In this document: one piece after another, positions 18,083-27,515 of the stretch | Layout of the letters: each line of letters opens with the position of its first letter | Position numbering within the stretch: position 1 is the stretch's first letter | Assembly: GCF_001467025.1 (NCBI RefSeq) | Contig: NZ_LNXV01000011.1 | Location: forward strand, 1 to 64,000 | Direction: 5' to 3' | DNA from: Legionella brunensis | GTDB lineage: Bacteria; Pseudomonadota; Gammaproteobacteria; Legionellales; Legionellaceae | DNA length: 64,000 nucleotides | The notes under the pieces: generated by a model | Told to the model about the DNA's origin: nothing | Databases searched by the model: none | The model's input: only the letters and a program-made list of their open reading frames with translations | Position numbers and translations under genes: made by a program

Positions 18083-21000
18083 ATGCAAAACAATCCAATT
18101 GCTATCATAGGAGTTTCCTGTTTATTTCCCAAAGCCAACTCCCTCGATGAACTATGGAAGAATGTGATTGAACAAAACGATTGCCTAACTAATGCATCAA
18201 TCAAAGACTGGGATATAGAACCTGTAAATATGTTATCAACAACCAACACGGATAGAGTTGTCTCAATTCGTGGCGGTTATATCATGGATGATTTAATACA
18301 TCAGTCACCAGAGTATCTTGCTTTAAACTGTGATCCAAGCTTAGATAAACTTTTTCATTGGGTAGTTTATACAGCCCAAGCAGCTATTTTAGATGCCAAG
18401 ATTGAGAAAGAACGCCTAGCTTTAACTAAATGCGGTTTAATTTTGGGTAATTTATCTTTTCCTACCCGCTCGTTTAATCAATTTACGGAACAAATCCTCT
18501 TAGCGAAACAAAGCGAGTTTTTTGCTAATTTGCTAAAAACTAAAATAAATCCTATGAACCGCTTTATGTCTGGCTTACCCGCGCAATTTGCAGCAAAACA
18601 ATTAAATATTAAGGGGGATGCCTTTGCTATCGATGCAGCCTGTGCTAGCGGATTATACGCTATAAAATTAGCCTGTGATCGTCTCCAAAATCATACAGCA
18701 GATGTAATGCTGGCTGGCGCAGTCAATGCTTCTGATGATTTATTCATTCATATGGGTTTTTCTGCATTACAAGCGTTAAGTCCTACAGGACAAAGTAAAC
18801 CCTTCCATAAAGAAGCTGACGGATTGGTACCAGGACAAGGTGCCGGCTTTATTGTCTTAAAAAGGCTTGAAGACGCATTACGAGATAAGGACATGATTTA
18901 TGCCATTATTCGCGGCATTGGTTTGTCTAATGATGGGAAAAGCAAAGGGTTTCTAATGCCTGATATCAATGGACAAATAAGGGCAATGAAACGAACTTAT
19001 TACCTATCAGGCTTATCTCCAGAACAGATTGACTATATTGAATGCCATGCTACAGGTACTCAGGTGGGTGATAAAATTGAATTAAGTAGTATGAGTGAAG
19101 TATTTACAACGAAAGAGGAAATTCATTTAAGTACTTTAAAAGGAAATATTGGTCATACAATCACAGCATCTACATTAGGGGCCTTATTCAAAGTTATCGG
19201 AGCATTCAAACACAATTGTTTACCCCCAGCAATGATCTGTGGAAGCCCATCTGATTATTTGACTAAAAGCCCTTTTTATTTAATCGAAAATGCCATGAGT
19301 TGGCCCAATTCTCATCGGCCACGACGCGCAGCCATTAATGGATTTGGTTTTGGTGGATGCAATGCTCATGCAGTCATCGAGGCCTATGAAGATCAAAATT
19401 TAAATGAGCAATTTTATATTAGAAAAACTATCAATGAGCCTGTTGCGATTACAGGTATAAGTATTATAACGAGTGAACATGTTGATAAGGAAAAATATTT
19501 TCATGCATTTATTCAACAAGCGCCAGCTCAAAAAAAGAACCCCTTATTATCAGAAGTGGAATTAAGTTACTCACAAGCACATTTTCCTCCTCATGATTTA
19601 AAGAATAGTGAGGGACAACAATTAATGATATTAAAATCAGTAAACGATGCCTTAAATGATTTTTCTGTTAATCCCAATGACCTACCCCAAACTTCTGCAG
19701 TTTATATTGGAATGCAATGTGATGCGGACATCTGTAAATATAGTTTACGCTGGAGACTTGATAAGATTCTTAACGACCAGCAAAACAATCTTAATCAAGA
19801 AATTATTTCAAATCTGAAAGATCAAATTATTCCCGCACTCACTTTAGCACATGTTATTGGTTCAATGCCGAATATTGTAGCCAATAGAATCAATCAACAA
19901 TACGATTGTCAATGCCCCGGCTACAGTTACTCAGGCGAAGAAATGTCAGGAATTTATGCGTTTAAGCAGGCCATTAATGAATTACAAAATGATGAGATTT
20001 CGACTGCGATCGTAGGTGCTGTAAATATGGGAGCCGATCCTGTCCATCTTGAAGCATTACAAAGCGTTGACTCAAAAACGACTTCTCACGGATCTGATGT
20101 CGCTGTCGTTTTAATTCTTGAAAGACTATCAGATGCTCAACGCGCCAACCATAAAATTTATGCAATCATTACTGATGACAAACATTCCGATGCTCATTCG
20201 TTTAATGAAGAGCTTATAAATAAAATAATCGGCAATAGCTATTGTGCTAATGGATTACTGCAAATAGCTACAGCTTCACTTTGCTGCTATTACGGGGCAC
20301 TGCCAGAAACTTCGACCCATTTCCCCATGCCATGGCCTCAAACACAAGGTCGACGTGCCATGCACGTTCATTGTAAAACCCCTTCAGGTCAACATGCTCA
20401 AATTCATTTAGAAAATTATGCCACAGCAATCCAAGTCCCTTATCAAATTCAGCAACTTCCTAAAATCTATCTCTATCATGCTAATGATCTTAATCTCTTG
20501 GTGAATAAAACAGTTTTTCCAGACACAGCAACACTTGCTGTAGTTGCAGAAAACTCCCAACAATTGCAATTGTGTCTAAAAAATGTACTTGATTTACTTA
20601 AAAGTCAGCCCCTAAAGTTAGAGTTACCTACTCAGGGTATCTTTTTTCAATTAACCCCTCTAAAAGGGCAAATAGCAAGTGTATTTACTGCAGCACATAC
20701 AACTTACCCCAATATGGGACGAGACATTATTCTGACCTATCCCCATTTGATGGATACATTTAACCAACAAGTACCTTTTCAAGGGAACATCTTGAGCTAT
20801 TTATATCAAAAAATACCGCAATTTAACTTGTCCTTTTTAGATGAACTTATCGCTTATAGTTACCTATCTCAATTTCATTATTTATTATTGGAACACATCT
20901 TGAAAATTAAACCAGAGGCAATGATTGGATATTGTTCTGGAGAAACTAATGCTCTCTTTGCCAGTGGAGCATGGACCGATATGCATCAAATGTTGCAGGA

Positions 21001-24000
21001 AATTGAGCAGTCGGAAATTTATACGCGTCATTTAGCTGGCGCTTATTCTGTACTCCAAAATCCCAATCCCTCTTGGTATGTTTACCGAGTATTGGCTTCA
21101 GTCGAAGAGCTTAAGAAACTTCTGCACGAATATACTCACTGCTATTTGACGATCATTAATGGTGACAATGACTGCGTTGTTGCGGGTTCATCTCCTCAAA
21201 TTACCCAATTAATTCAGCATTTCCCTCCCGAATCAGTCACCTCTATGAAATACAATATGGTTATCCATTGCGAATTGGTCAAAAAAATTTCCTCCCTTTG
21301 GCGTTCTGTTCATCATCGAAAAACAACCGGTAATATAAAACAACGGCATTATTCCAATGCTAGAGGTGCGTTTTATTATCCTGATGATGAAAGCGCGGCT
21401 GATGCCTTATTAAATCAAGCCACACAAATGGTTCATTTCCCAAAACTCATTCAGAAAGCTTGGGAAGATGGGGTCAGAATCTTTATCGAACATGGACCTA
21501 GAAATCTATGTACGTCATTAATTCAAAAGATTTTGCAGGATAAACCTCACAGTACTATTTCTTTTGATAACAGCCATGTCAGTTCATCAAGTCAATTCGC
21601 AAATGTTACTGCTCTCTTACTCAGTCATAATATAAAAATCAACTATCCTAATATCATTGCAGCTCACCCCATTAGAAAAGAGGTTAACTCTTCCATTGAA
21701 AATAATTCATATCCATTACATTGGCCAATATTTGAACTAAATCTTACGCCGAAAACGCACACCAATTATCAAACCATGCCAGAGGAAACTTCTCCACAAC
21801 TTGTTGAATATCTGAATTATTTTTACATGAAACGACTGCATGCTCTGGATACCTATGTGAATAGCATCAAGCAAATCACGACTTCTCTAAAAGAGAGAGA
21901 TTCATACAAACTTACCGACGCAAAGAACAAACCTTTATTCTCTCGTGCTGATTTAATCACTCATGCAAGTGGTCATGTTTCGAGTTTATTTGGCAACCTA
22001 TTTGCTGCTCAAGATCACTATCCATTACAAGTAAGGATGCCCGAACCTCCTTTACTTTTAGCTGACCGTGTAATAAAACTTACCGGTGAGCCGGCGTCTA
22101 TGGGCCTAGGTTCGATTGAAACTGAAACTGATATTAGTGCTGATGCTTGGTATTTGTTTCGAAATCACATGCCAGCAGGAATCATGATTGAGGCTGGTCA
22201 AGCTGATTTAATGCTCATTTCTTGGCTGGGAATTGATCTACTGAATCAAGGAACGCGTGTTTATCGTCTATTAGGCTGCGAACTTACTTATTACGAAGGA
22301 TTACCTGAGACTGGTGATACATTGCAGTATAAAATTGAAGTTGATTCTCATGCGCAAGATGGCGATTTAAGACTTTTTTTCTTTCATTATGACTGCACTA
22401 TTAAAAATAAAATAAGACTTACCGTTCGCAAGGGTCAAGCAGGTTTTTTTACTTACAACGAATTGGAGCAAACAAAAGGCATAATATGGGATCCTGAACA
22501 TGCAGAATACCGACAACAAACACAACAAGATCCGGCAAAAGTTGATTGTTTAAAAAAAGCATTTTCAAATGAAGAAATTAGCTATTTTTTTAAAGGTGAG
22601 CTTTATCGCTGCTTTGGCATGCATTTCAAAAAAGCGGCCACACAAAATTACCCACCAAGTATCTCTGATGAGTCATTACAATTATTTGATCAAGTTGAAG
22701 AATTTAATCCGCAAGGTGGACCTTGGTTGCGCGGTTATTGTCGAGCAAGCCTCGATCTTACGAAAACATCCTGGTTTTTCAAAGGCCATTTTAAGAATGA
22801 CCCTTGTATGCCCGGTACGCTGATGTTTGAAGGATGTCTCCAACTGATGTCTTTTTATATTGCTGCATTAGGATATACCTTAGATTACGATAGCTGGCGT
22901 TTTGAACCTATTTCAGGAATGCCATTTAATCTTCGCTGTCGTGGGCAGGCAACACCCTCATCAAAAAAACTACTTTATGAATTATTTATTGAAGAACAAA
23001 TTGCGGGACCAATTCCTCAATTAATAGCCGACGTATTAGTCACTGTTGACGGGATTAAAGCATTTCATGGACGCGGAATTGGTTTGCAATTAGTAAGAGA
23101 TTATCCACTTTCCTACCAACCTTCATTATTGGCCGAAACCCATTCTGAATTTGCAACACAATATGAAGGCTTTTCTTATGATTATCCAGCCATGCTCGCC
23201 TTTGCATGGGGGCAACCTTCTCACGCATTGGGAGAATTCTATAGTCCTTTTGATACTGGGCATCAAGTAGCACGCATGCCTGGACCGCCGTATAACTTTA
23301 TGCATTTTGTCAGTGAAATTAATGCTATTCCTAATGGAATGAAACCTGGAGTAAATGCAACTATTGGCTATGTGGTACCGTCGTCAGATTGTTGGTATTT
23401 TCAGGGCTCTCCTGACCCAACCATGCCTTTTTGTGTCTTGTTGGAAATAGCATTGCAACCCTGTGGTTGGCTGTCATCATTTGTGGGTTGCCCCTTACAC
23501 TCCAATCATGTGCTGTGTTTCCGTAATTTAGATGGGGTAAGCACTGTATTAAAAACAATTCCACCCGATTGTGGAACAATTTTTACTCAAGTAAAACTCA
23601 CTAACTTATCCCATTATGGAGAAACATTTATACTTAATTTTTATGTTACCTGCTATCTAAAAAACGAAATTGTTTTAGAAATGTCTACTTCATTTGGTTT
23701 TTTTAAGCCGGAAGCATTTCTGACGCAAACAGGAATACCTCCAAATGATGAAGAGTTATTGTTAATGCAAAGGCATTCTGATTTTAAAGTTGATCTTAAA
23801 ACATTTCCTACTAAATATTTCGATGGTAATTTGTCACTTCCCAAAAAAGAATTACTAATGCTTGATGAAATTACTGGATACTGGTCTAACCCAACGCCCA
23901 ATATAAAATCACAACTGCGTGCTATAAAAAAAATAGACCCTTCTGCATGGTACTTTAAATCCCACTTTTATTTGGATCCAGTACAACCAGGTTCACTGGG

Positions 24001-24298
24001 TATTGAAGCAATGTTTCAATTGTTTAAATTTTACTTAATTCATGAAGGCCTTCACCAAAATATGCTACAACCTCAGTTTAAAATTTTAAACCTTGATCCC
24101 AAGCTGGAGTGGAAATACCGAGGTCAAGTTACCTATGAAAACCACTCTGTTACTATACTCTTAGATATCCTCACTATAGATATTAGCACGAACTCAATAA
24201 CCTCCCTGGCAAATGCTAGCCTATGGGTTGATAATAAAAAAATATATAAAATCAGTAACTTGAGAACATTAATAGAAGATAAAGGCCTACCCAGTTAA
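18083..24298 (+). CDS. pfaC: PfaC-like synthase, KS-CLF-AT-DH-DH
   Basis: A 2071-residue megasynthase. KS about 1-430 with Cys187 (DAACASG), His322 (CHATGT) and His358 (GHT). Chain-length-factor-like second KS about 445-780, in which the nucleophile position is Glu620 (SGEEMSG), so it cannot condense. An acyltransferase-like domain about 865-1200 has GYCSGE (Ser952) instead of GHSxGE. Then four FabA-type hotdog folds, i.e. two double-hotdog dehydratases: about 1310 on (NHMPAGIMIEAG), His1569/Glu1583 (GHFKNDP...), a degenerate third lacking the His (QGSPDPTMP), and a fourth with His1961 (SHFYLDP). An AT between CLF and DH is not in Shewanella-type PfaC, where the AT is a separate PfaB; it recalls myxobacterial Pfa3 without its terminal acyltransferase. 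Probably cotranslated with pfaA. Confidence 0.9.
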   Translation: MQNNPIAIIGVSCLFPKANSLDELWKNVIEQNDCLTNASIKDWDIEPVNMLSTTNTDRVVSIRGGYIMDDLIHQSPEYLALNCDPSLDKLFHWVVYTAQAAILDAKIEKERLALTKCGLILGNLSFPTRSFNQFTEQILLAKQSEFFANLLKTKINPMNRFMSGLPAQFAAKQLNIKGDAFAIDAACASGLYAIKLACDRLQNHTADVMLAGAVNASDDLFIHMGFSALQALSPTGQSKPFHKEADGLVPGQGAGFIVLKRLEDALRDKDMIYAIIRGIGLSNDGKSKGFLMPDINGQIRAMKRTYYLSGLSPEQIDYIECHATGTQVGDKIELSSMSEVFTTKEEIHLSTLKGNIGHTITASTLGALFKVIGAFKHNCLPPAMICGSPSDYLTKSPFYLIENAMSWPNSHRPRRAAINGFGFGGCNAHAVIEAYEDQNLNEQFYIRKTINEPVAITGISIITSEHVDKEKYFHAFIQQAPAQKKNPLLSEVELSYSQAHFPPHDLKNSEGQQLMILKSVNDALNDFSVNPNDLPQTSAVYIGMQCDADICKYSLRWRLDKILNDQQNNLNQEIISNLKDQIIPALTLAHVIGSMPNIVANRINQQYDCQCPGYSYSGEEMSGIYAFKQAINELQNDEISTAIVGAVNMGADPVHLEALQSVDSKTTSHGSDVAVVLILERLSDAQRANHKIYAIITDDKHSDAHSFNEELINKIIGNSYCANGLLQIATASLCCYYGALPETSTHFPMPWPQTQGRRAMHVHCKTPSGQHAQIHLENYATAIQVPYQIQQLPKIYLYHANDLNLLVNKTVFPDTATLAVVAENSQQLQLCLKNVLDLLKSQPLKLELPTQGIFFQLTPLKGQIASVFTAAHTTYPNMGRDIILTYPHLMDTFNQQVPFQGNILSYLYQKIPQFNLSFLDELIAYSYLSQFHYLLLEHILKIKPEAMIGYCSGETNALFASGAWTDMHQMLQEIEQSEIYTRHLAGAYSVLQNPNPSWYVYRVLASVEELKKLLHEYTHCYLTIINGDNDCVVAGSSPQITQLIQHFPPESVTSMKYNMVIHCELVKKISSLWRSVHHRKTTGNIKQRHYSNARGAFYYPDDESAADALLNQATQMVHFPKLIQKAWEDGVRIFIEHGPRNLCTSLIQKILQDKPHSTISFDNSHVSSSSQFANVTALLLSHNIKINYPNIIAAHPIRKEVNSSIENNSYPLHWPIFELNLTPKTHTNYQTMPEETSPQLVEYLNYFYMKRLHALDTYVNSIKQITTSLKERDSYKLTDAKNKPLFSRADLITHASGHVSSLFGNLFAAQDHYPLQVRMPEPPLLLADRVIKLTGEPASMGLGSIETETDISADAWYLFRNHMPAGIMIEAGQADLMLISWLGIDLLNQGTRVYRLLGCELTYYEGLPETGDTLQYKIEVDSHAQDGDLRLFFFHYDCTIKNKIRLTVRKGQAGFFTYNELEQTKGIIWDPEHAEYRQQTQQDPAKVDCLKKAFSNEEISYFFKGELYRCFGMHFKKAATQNYPPSISDESLQLFDQVEEFNPQGGPWLRGYCRASLDLTKTSWFFKGHFKNDPCMPGTLMFEGCLQLMSFYIAALGYTLDYDSWRFEPISGMPFNLRCRGQATPSSKKLLYELFIEEQIAGPIPQLIADVLVTVDGIKAFHGRGIGLQLVRDYPLSYQPSLLAETHSEFATQYEGFSYDYPAMLAFAWGQPSHALGEFYSPFDTGHQVARMPGPPYNFMHFVSEINAIPNGMKPGVNATIGYVVPSSDCWYFQGSPDPTMPFCVLLEIALQPCGWLSSFVGCPLHSNHVLCFRNLDGVSTVLKTIPPDCGTIFTQVKLTNLSHYGETFILNFYVTCYLKNEIVLEMSTSFGFFKPEAFLTQTGIPPNDEELLLMQRHSDFKVDLKTFPTKYFDGNLSLPKKELLMLDEITGYWSNPTPNIKSQLRAIKKIDPSAWYFKSHFYLDPVQPGSLGIEAMFQLFKFYLIHEGLHQNMLQPQFKILNLDPKLEWKYRGQVTYENHSVTILLDILTIDISTNSITSLANASLWVDNKKIYKISNLRTLIEDKGLPS

Positions 24299-24302
24299 TG
24301 CC

Positions 24303-24389
24303 TTAATTGGCATGCGGGTAAATCAGGATACGTGTGCTACGATCTCGTTCCTTAACAATTGAATAATAGAATCCCTCTATGTGCAATAA
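24303..24389 (-). pseudogene. C-terminal fragment of an unidentified protein
   Basis: A leftward 28-codon open stretch without a usable ATG, ending in a basic tail KERDRSTRILIYPHAN and a TAA. It reads like the C-terminus of a real protein rather than random sequence, but I cannot name it. It contains the right copy of the 14-bp repeat, in the same frame (VKER) as in the HigA remnant at 3064. Confidence 0.25.
24344..24357. repeat. right copy of the 14-bp direct repeat
   Basis: Exact copy of CTCGTTCCTTAACA at 3064-3077, in direct orientation, 46 bp beyond the pfaC stop. Together the two copies bracket all ole and pfa genes plus the higBA debris. Confidence 0.4.
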
Positions 24390-24409
24390 TTAATCTTTGA
24401 GTCAATATC

Positions 24410-24658
24410 ATGTCCAAAAGTCCTAAAATTTTATTCGACCTTTGTATTTCACAAAATATCCATCAATCTTACAAGCAAACTATGCTACCTTTTTAGCACC
24501 CCACGAACAGCGCGCTGTATTCAGCTAGTGTTTCGCTAATGCACCCTGCAGCGCAAAAGTTTTCAGATGCTCGACAGGAGATTCAAAGCTTAAAAAGCTT
24601 GCCTCAGTTATTGGAGACAGGAAAAGAGGAATTACGCTCCTTGAAATTAGCATTTTGA
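24410..24658 (+). pseudogene. 82-codon frame interrupted by an amber stop
   Basis: ATG at 24410 opens a frame of 28 codons ended by TAG at 24494; the same frame stays open for another 53 codons to TGA at 24656, with an inner ATG at 24539 that would give a 39-residue peptide (MHPAAQKFSD...). The second half is Leu/Lys/Glu-rich and helical. It may be a small decayed gene or chance; no family recognised. Confidence 0.25.
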
Positions 24659-24813
24659 TAATTTTTATTATCTCCATGTTTTATTAACTGGACTATTTTT
24701 GTTCATGAATACTCTATCTCGATATTTAGGGCCTATTGCCAACAGATCCTAGTATTGAGAAAAAATCCGTTTGTCTGTACAATAATAGTTTACTTAACTA
24801 GCGGAGTAGTACC

Positions 24814-25092
24814 ATGACCAAGAAGGCTATTATACCGCAAGATATCCTTGCAGATGGTGTAGATTATGCAGTGCTCAAAGGTACTCCAGTAAGAAAAGGG
24901 ACCGTAGCTGCATTTATTGCCAATATCGATTTATTAGAAAGCCCAAATGCTTCTGCTGAGGATAAACATCAAGCAATCCGCACCTTGCTGGATTTAGCCC
25001 CCTCAATCGTGGCAATCGGGCTACATCAACATGTTAGTTTTAAAAATGATTTTGTCACCTCGATCATTATGGAAGCCCAAAAGAGAAATTAA
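24814..25092 (+). CDS. small conserved hypothetical protein
   Basis: A 92-residue soluble protein with no signal peptide or membrane segment. It starts at an ATG behind GCGGAG. Recognisable features are few: a GTPVRKGTVAAFIANI segment and an Ala/Leu-rich C-terminal helix region. Composition and ribosome binding site look like a real gene. I do not recognise the family. It converges with the GNAT gene across 19 bp. Confidence 0.65.
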   Translation: MTKKAIIPQDILADGVDYAVLKGTPVRKGTVAAFIANIDLLESPNASAEDKHQAIRTLLDLAPSIVAIGLHQHVSFKNDFVTSIIMEAQKRN

Positions 25093-25111
25093 AATAGTCT
25101 GGCCTTTACTA

Positions 25112-25651
25112 TTAAACTCTCTTTTGACAGCGATAAAGTACATGTCGTGAAAGAATGTGATACAGAGGTAAATTAGGATGGCAAAAATCATCTTTCTCAT
25201 CATGCGTCATGCCTATTTTCTGCATAACTCTTTGAGAACGTACATTACTCAAAGTAGTAAATGAAACAATTTCTTTTAAATTCAATTCATTAAAACCATA
25301 ATTCAATACTACTTTTGCCCCTTCAGTAGCTAATCCTTTACCCCAAAATGGCAAAGCTAAACGCCAACCAATTTCTACACAGGGCGTAAAATGAGCATAA
25401 AAAGATGGGATGCTTAAACCTACAAACCCCATAAATTCCCCTGTTTCTTTCAACTCTGCGACCCAAAGTCCAAATCCTTGCTGCTGAATATGAATATTAA
25501 TGCGCTCTATCATGGCAACCGTTTCTTTTTCAGTCAGAGTTGCGGGAAAGTACTCCATAACTTGCTCATCGGCATTCATTGCTACAAAAGGCTTATAATC
25601 GGAATCCTGCCATTCCCTGATGATAATACGCTCACTTACTAAAACTTTCAT
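25112..25651 (-). CDS. GNAT acetyltransferase, RimJ/RimL type
   Basis: A 179-residue N-acetyltransferase. It shows the family layout: SERIIIREWQDSDYKPF at the start, the EIGWRLALPFWGKGLATEGAK segment in which W-GKG-ATE is the acetyl-CoA pyrophosphate-binding motif, and SNVRSQRVMQKIGM near the end, as in RimJ/RimL enzymes that acetylate ribosomal proteins or small amines. The frame runs open to 25735, but those 28 extra residues are Phe/Asn-rich and not part of the fold; the ATG at 25651 fits the family start and has GGATG upstream. Substrate unknown. Confidence 0.85.
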   Translation of the reverse strand: MKVLVSERIIIREWQDSDYKPFVAMNADEQVMEYFPATLTEKETVAMIERINIHIQQQGFGLWVAELKETGEFMGFVGLSIPSFYAHFTPCVEIGWRLALPFWGKGLATEGAKVVLNYGFNELNLKEIVSFTTLSNVRSQRVMQKIGMTHDEKDDFCHPNLPLYHILSRHVLYRCQKRV

Positions 25652-25867
25652 TGGTGCATCCAATCTAGTTAAGTTGCTGAAAAATAATGAACTAGAAAAT
25701 ATAAATTGATTAAAATTATCGGTTGATTTTTCCACAAATAATCGACTTAATTATTATATAATTTTACAATCAACAAAGTTTAATAACTCATGTAAAAAAT
25801 AAATCTTGCGTTCTCTGCTTTTTTCTTATAAAAATCTCTTTTTGCTGTAATTGCCTGTAGAAATTTA

Positions 25868-25895
25868 TAGACAAAATATAAAATTATTATACAAT
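25868..25895 (+). promoter_or_regulatory. putative promoter of the amino-acid permease gene
   Basis: TAGACA, 16-bp spacer, TACAAT, in a very AT-rich 205-bp gap, ending 45 bp before the GTG start. Upstream A/T tracts could act as an UP element. Prediction by hexamer match only. Confidence 0.35.
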
Positions 25896-25940
25896 TTTTC
25901 GTCCTATTAATGCTGCACTTTTTGAGAGACTAAACAATCA

Positions 25941-27419
25941 GTGAGTAACCAGAAACAAGATAATGCCGCACCAATCAATGATGGCGGTTACCGACGCGGA
26001 CTGAAAGATCGTCACGTTCAATTAATTGCCTTGGGCGGAATCATTGGCTCCGGCTACTTCCTGGGAACTGGGGCAGTTGTCAACCAGGTGGGGCCTTCTG
26101 TTTTTATTGCCTACATGCTAGGTGGCTTAATTATATATCTTACCATGCTTTGTATGGGTGAGCTGGCAGTCGCCATTCCTATTTCTGGCTCGTTTATTAC
26201 ATACACTGCCGATTTTATCTCCCCCACAATTGCATGCGGTGTAGGCTGGTCATATTGGATCAGTTGGGTTGCCTATATACCTGCCGAATGCATTGCTGGT
26301 GGCATTATCATGCAGCACTTTACTGGTGTAAATGGCTATATTTGGGCCGTAGGTTTTGGGTTATTAATTACTTATATCAATATCGCTAAAGTGGGTACTT
26401 TTGGTGAGATTGAGTTCTGGCTGGCAATCATCAAAATTGCTGCTCTTATGGGCTTTGTTGCCCTTTCTATTTTAATTTTCTTTGGCATCATTCATGGGCC
26501 TCAACCCGCAGGGATTATCGGTGGTAGATTTATTTTTGATCAAGGAGGCCTATTCCCCAATGGTGGTATGGTTTTATTAACTGCTATGGTTCTGTTATTA
26601 GTTAACTACCAAGGATCTGAAATTATTGGCCTTGCTGCAGGAGAATCCATTAATCCAGGCAAGATGATTCCTCGAGCGATTCGCACAGTAACATTTAGAA
26701 TTCTTTTTATTTACATTATTCCAGTTTTTTGTCTGGTCTTGATCTATCCTTGGCAAAAAGCAGGGTTAGTTAATTCAGTCTTTGCAGATGCTCTTAACTT
26801 TTATGGCTTAAAATGGGCAGGAGCTGCTACTAGTTTCGTCACTCTAACAGCAACCCTATCATGCTCAAATTCGGGCGTATATGGTATTGTACGCTCATTG
26901 AATGCCTTAGCCCGTAATGGTATGGCGCCCCACAAATTAAGCAAACTTAATCGCAACGCAGTTCCTCAGAATGCCGGAATTGTCACTTTGCTCGCCATTT
27001 GGATATTATTGGCAGCAGGCTACTTTTTTGGACAATCCATGCTGTATATAGCGTTGCTTCTTGTTTCAGGCTTTACAGGAGCCACCGCATGGATTTCTCT
27101 TTGCTGGGCACAAATTAATTTCCGTAAGCGCTTATATCAGGCAGGTTATACAGTCGATGATTTAAGCTATAAAACACCTGGCTCACCTTATACCGGAATA
27201 GTTGCCATTATTTTGATGCTGGCTTGTTTAGTTTTTCTTATTCTAAATCCAGATCCAACTTACAAAATTGCTTTTGTCATGGGATTAATGAGTTTTGTAG
27301 GACCTATCGTGGTTTATAAAATTGGGGGATTTTCAAAGAATCGACAACGAGCAATGGAAGCCAGCAAACATTTGCAATTTAAAGACGTCTTTCCAGATAA
27401 AAAAAGCAAGAAAATATAG
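25941..27419 (+). CDS. APC-family amino-acid permease
   Basis: A 492-residue inner-membrane transporter of the amino acid-polyamine-organocation superfamily. The N-terminus GLKDRHVQLIALGGIIGSGYFLG contains the broken TM1 motif GGIIGSG that binds substrate; about 12 hydrophobic segments follow, as expected. It resembles the AAT subfamily (LysP/AroP/CycA-like), so proton-driven uptake of an amino acid is the likely role; which one cannot be read from sequence. The start codon is GTG. Legionella-type organisms use amino acids as main carbon source, so many such permeases are expected. A hairpin terminator follows, marking a single-gene unit. Confidence 0.88.
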   Translation: MSNQKQDNAAPINDGGYRRGLKDRHVQLIALGGIIGSGYFLGTGAVVNQVGPSVFIAYMLGGLIIYLTMLCMGELAVAIPISGSFITYTADFISPTIACGVGWSYWISWVAYIPAECIAGGIIMQHFTGVNGYIWAVGFGLLITYINIAKVGTFGEIEFWLAIIKIAALMGFVALSILIFFGIIHGPQPAGIIGGRFIFDQGGLFPNGGMVLLTAMVLLLVNYQGSEIIGLAAGESINPGKMIPRAIRTVTFRILFIYIIPVFCLVLIYPWQKAGLVNSVFADALNFYGLKWAGAATSFVTLTATLSCSNSGVYGIVRSLNALARNGMAPHKLSKLNRNAVPQNAGIVTLLAIWILLAAGYFFGQSMLYIALLLVSGFTGATAWISLCWAQINFRKRLYQAGYTVDDLSYKTPGSPYTGIVAIILMLACLVFLILNPDPTYKIAFVMGLMSFVGPIVVYKIGGFSKNRQRAMEASKHLQFKDVFPDKKSKKI

Positions 27420-27448
27420 TGTTTCTTGCAACAGTTTTGTTGTATAGC

Positions 27449-27467
27449 AAGGGAGCTTGGCTCCCTT
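27449..27467 (+). terminator. hairpin terminator after the permease
   Basis: AAGGGAGC-TTG-GCTCCCTT forms an 8-bp perfect stem 30 bp after the stop codon. The following TGATAATT is only partly T-rich, so efficiency is uncertain. Confidence 0.55.
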
Positions 27468-27515
27468 TGATAATTCGAAGACTTAAATAATTAATGGACA
27501 ATTCCAATCATAGGG

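Larger units (their letters stand above)
24299..24813. other. 515-bp gap with gene debris after the pfa unit
   Basis: No intact gene. A short hairpin TGCC-TTAATT-GGCA lies just after the pfaC stop but lacks a T-run. The stretch holds the right copy of the 14-bp repeat, a 28-codon leftward fragment and a rightward frame broken by an amber stop (listed separately). The last 100 bp before 24814 are AT-rich and would contain the promoter of the next gene. Confidence 0.6.
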
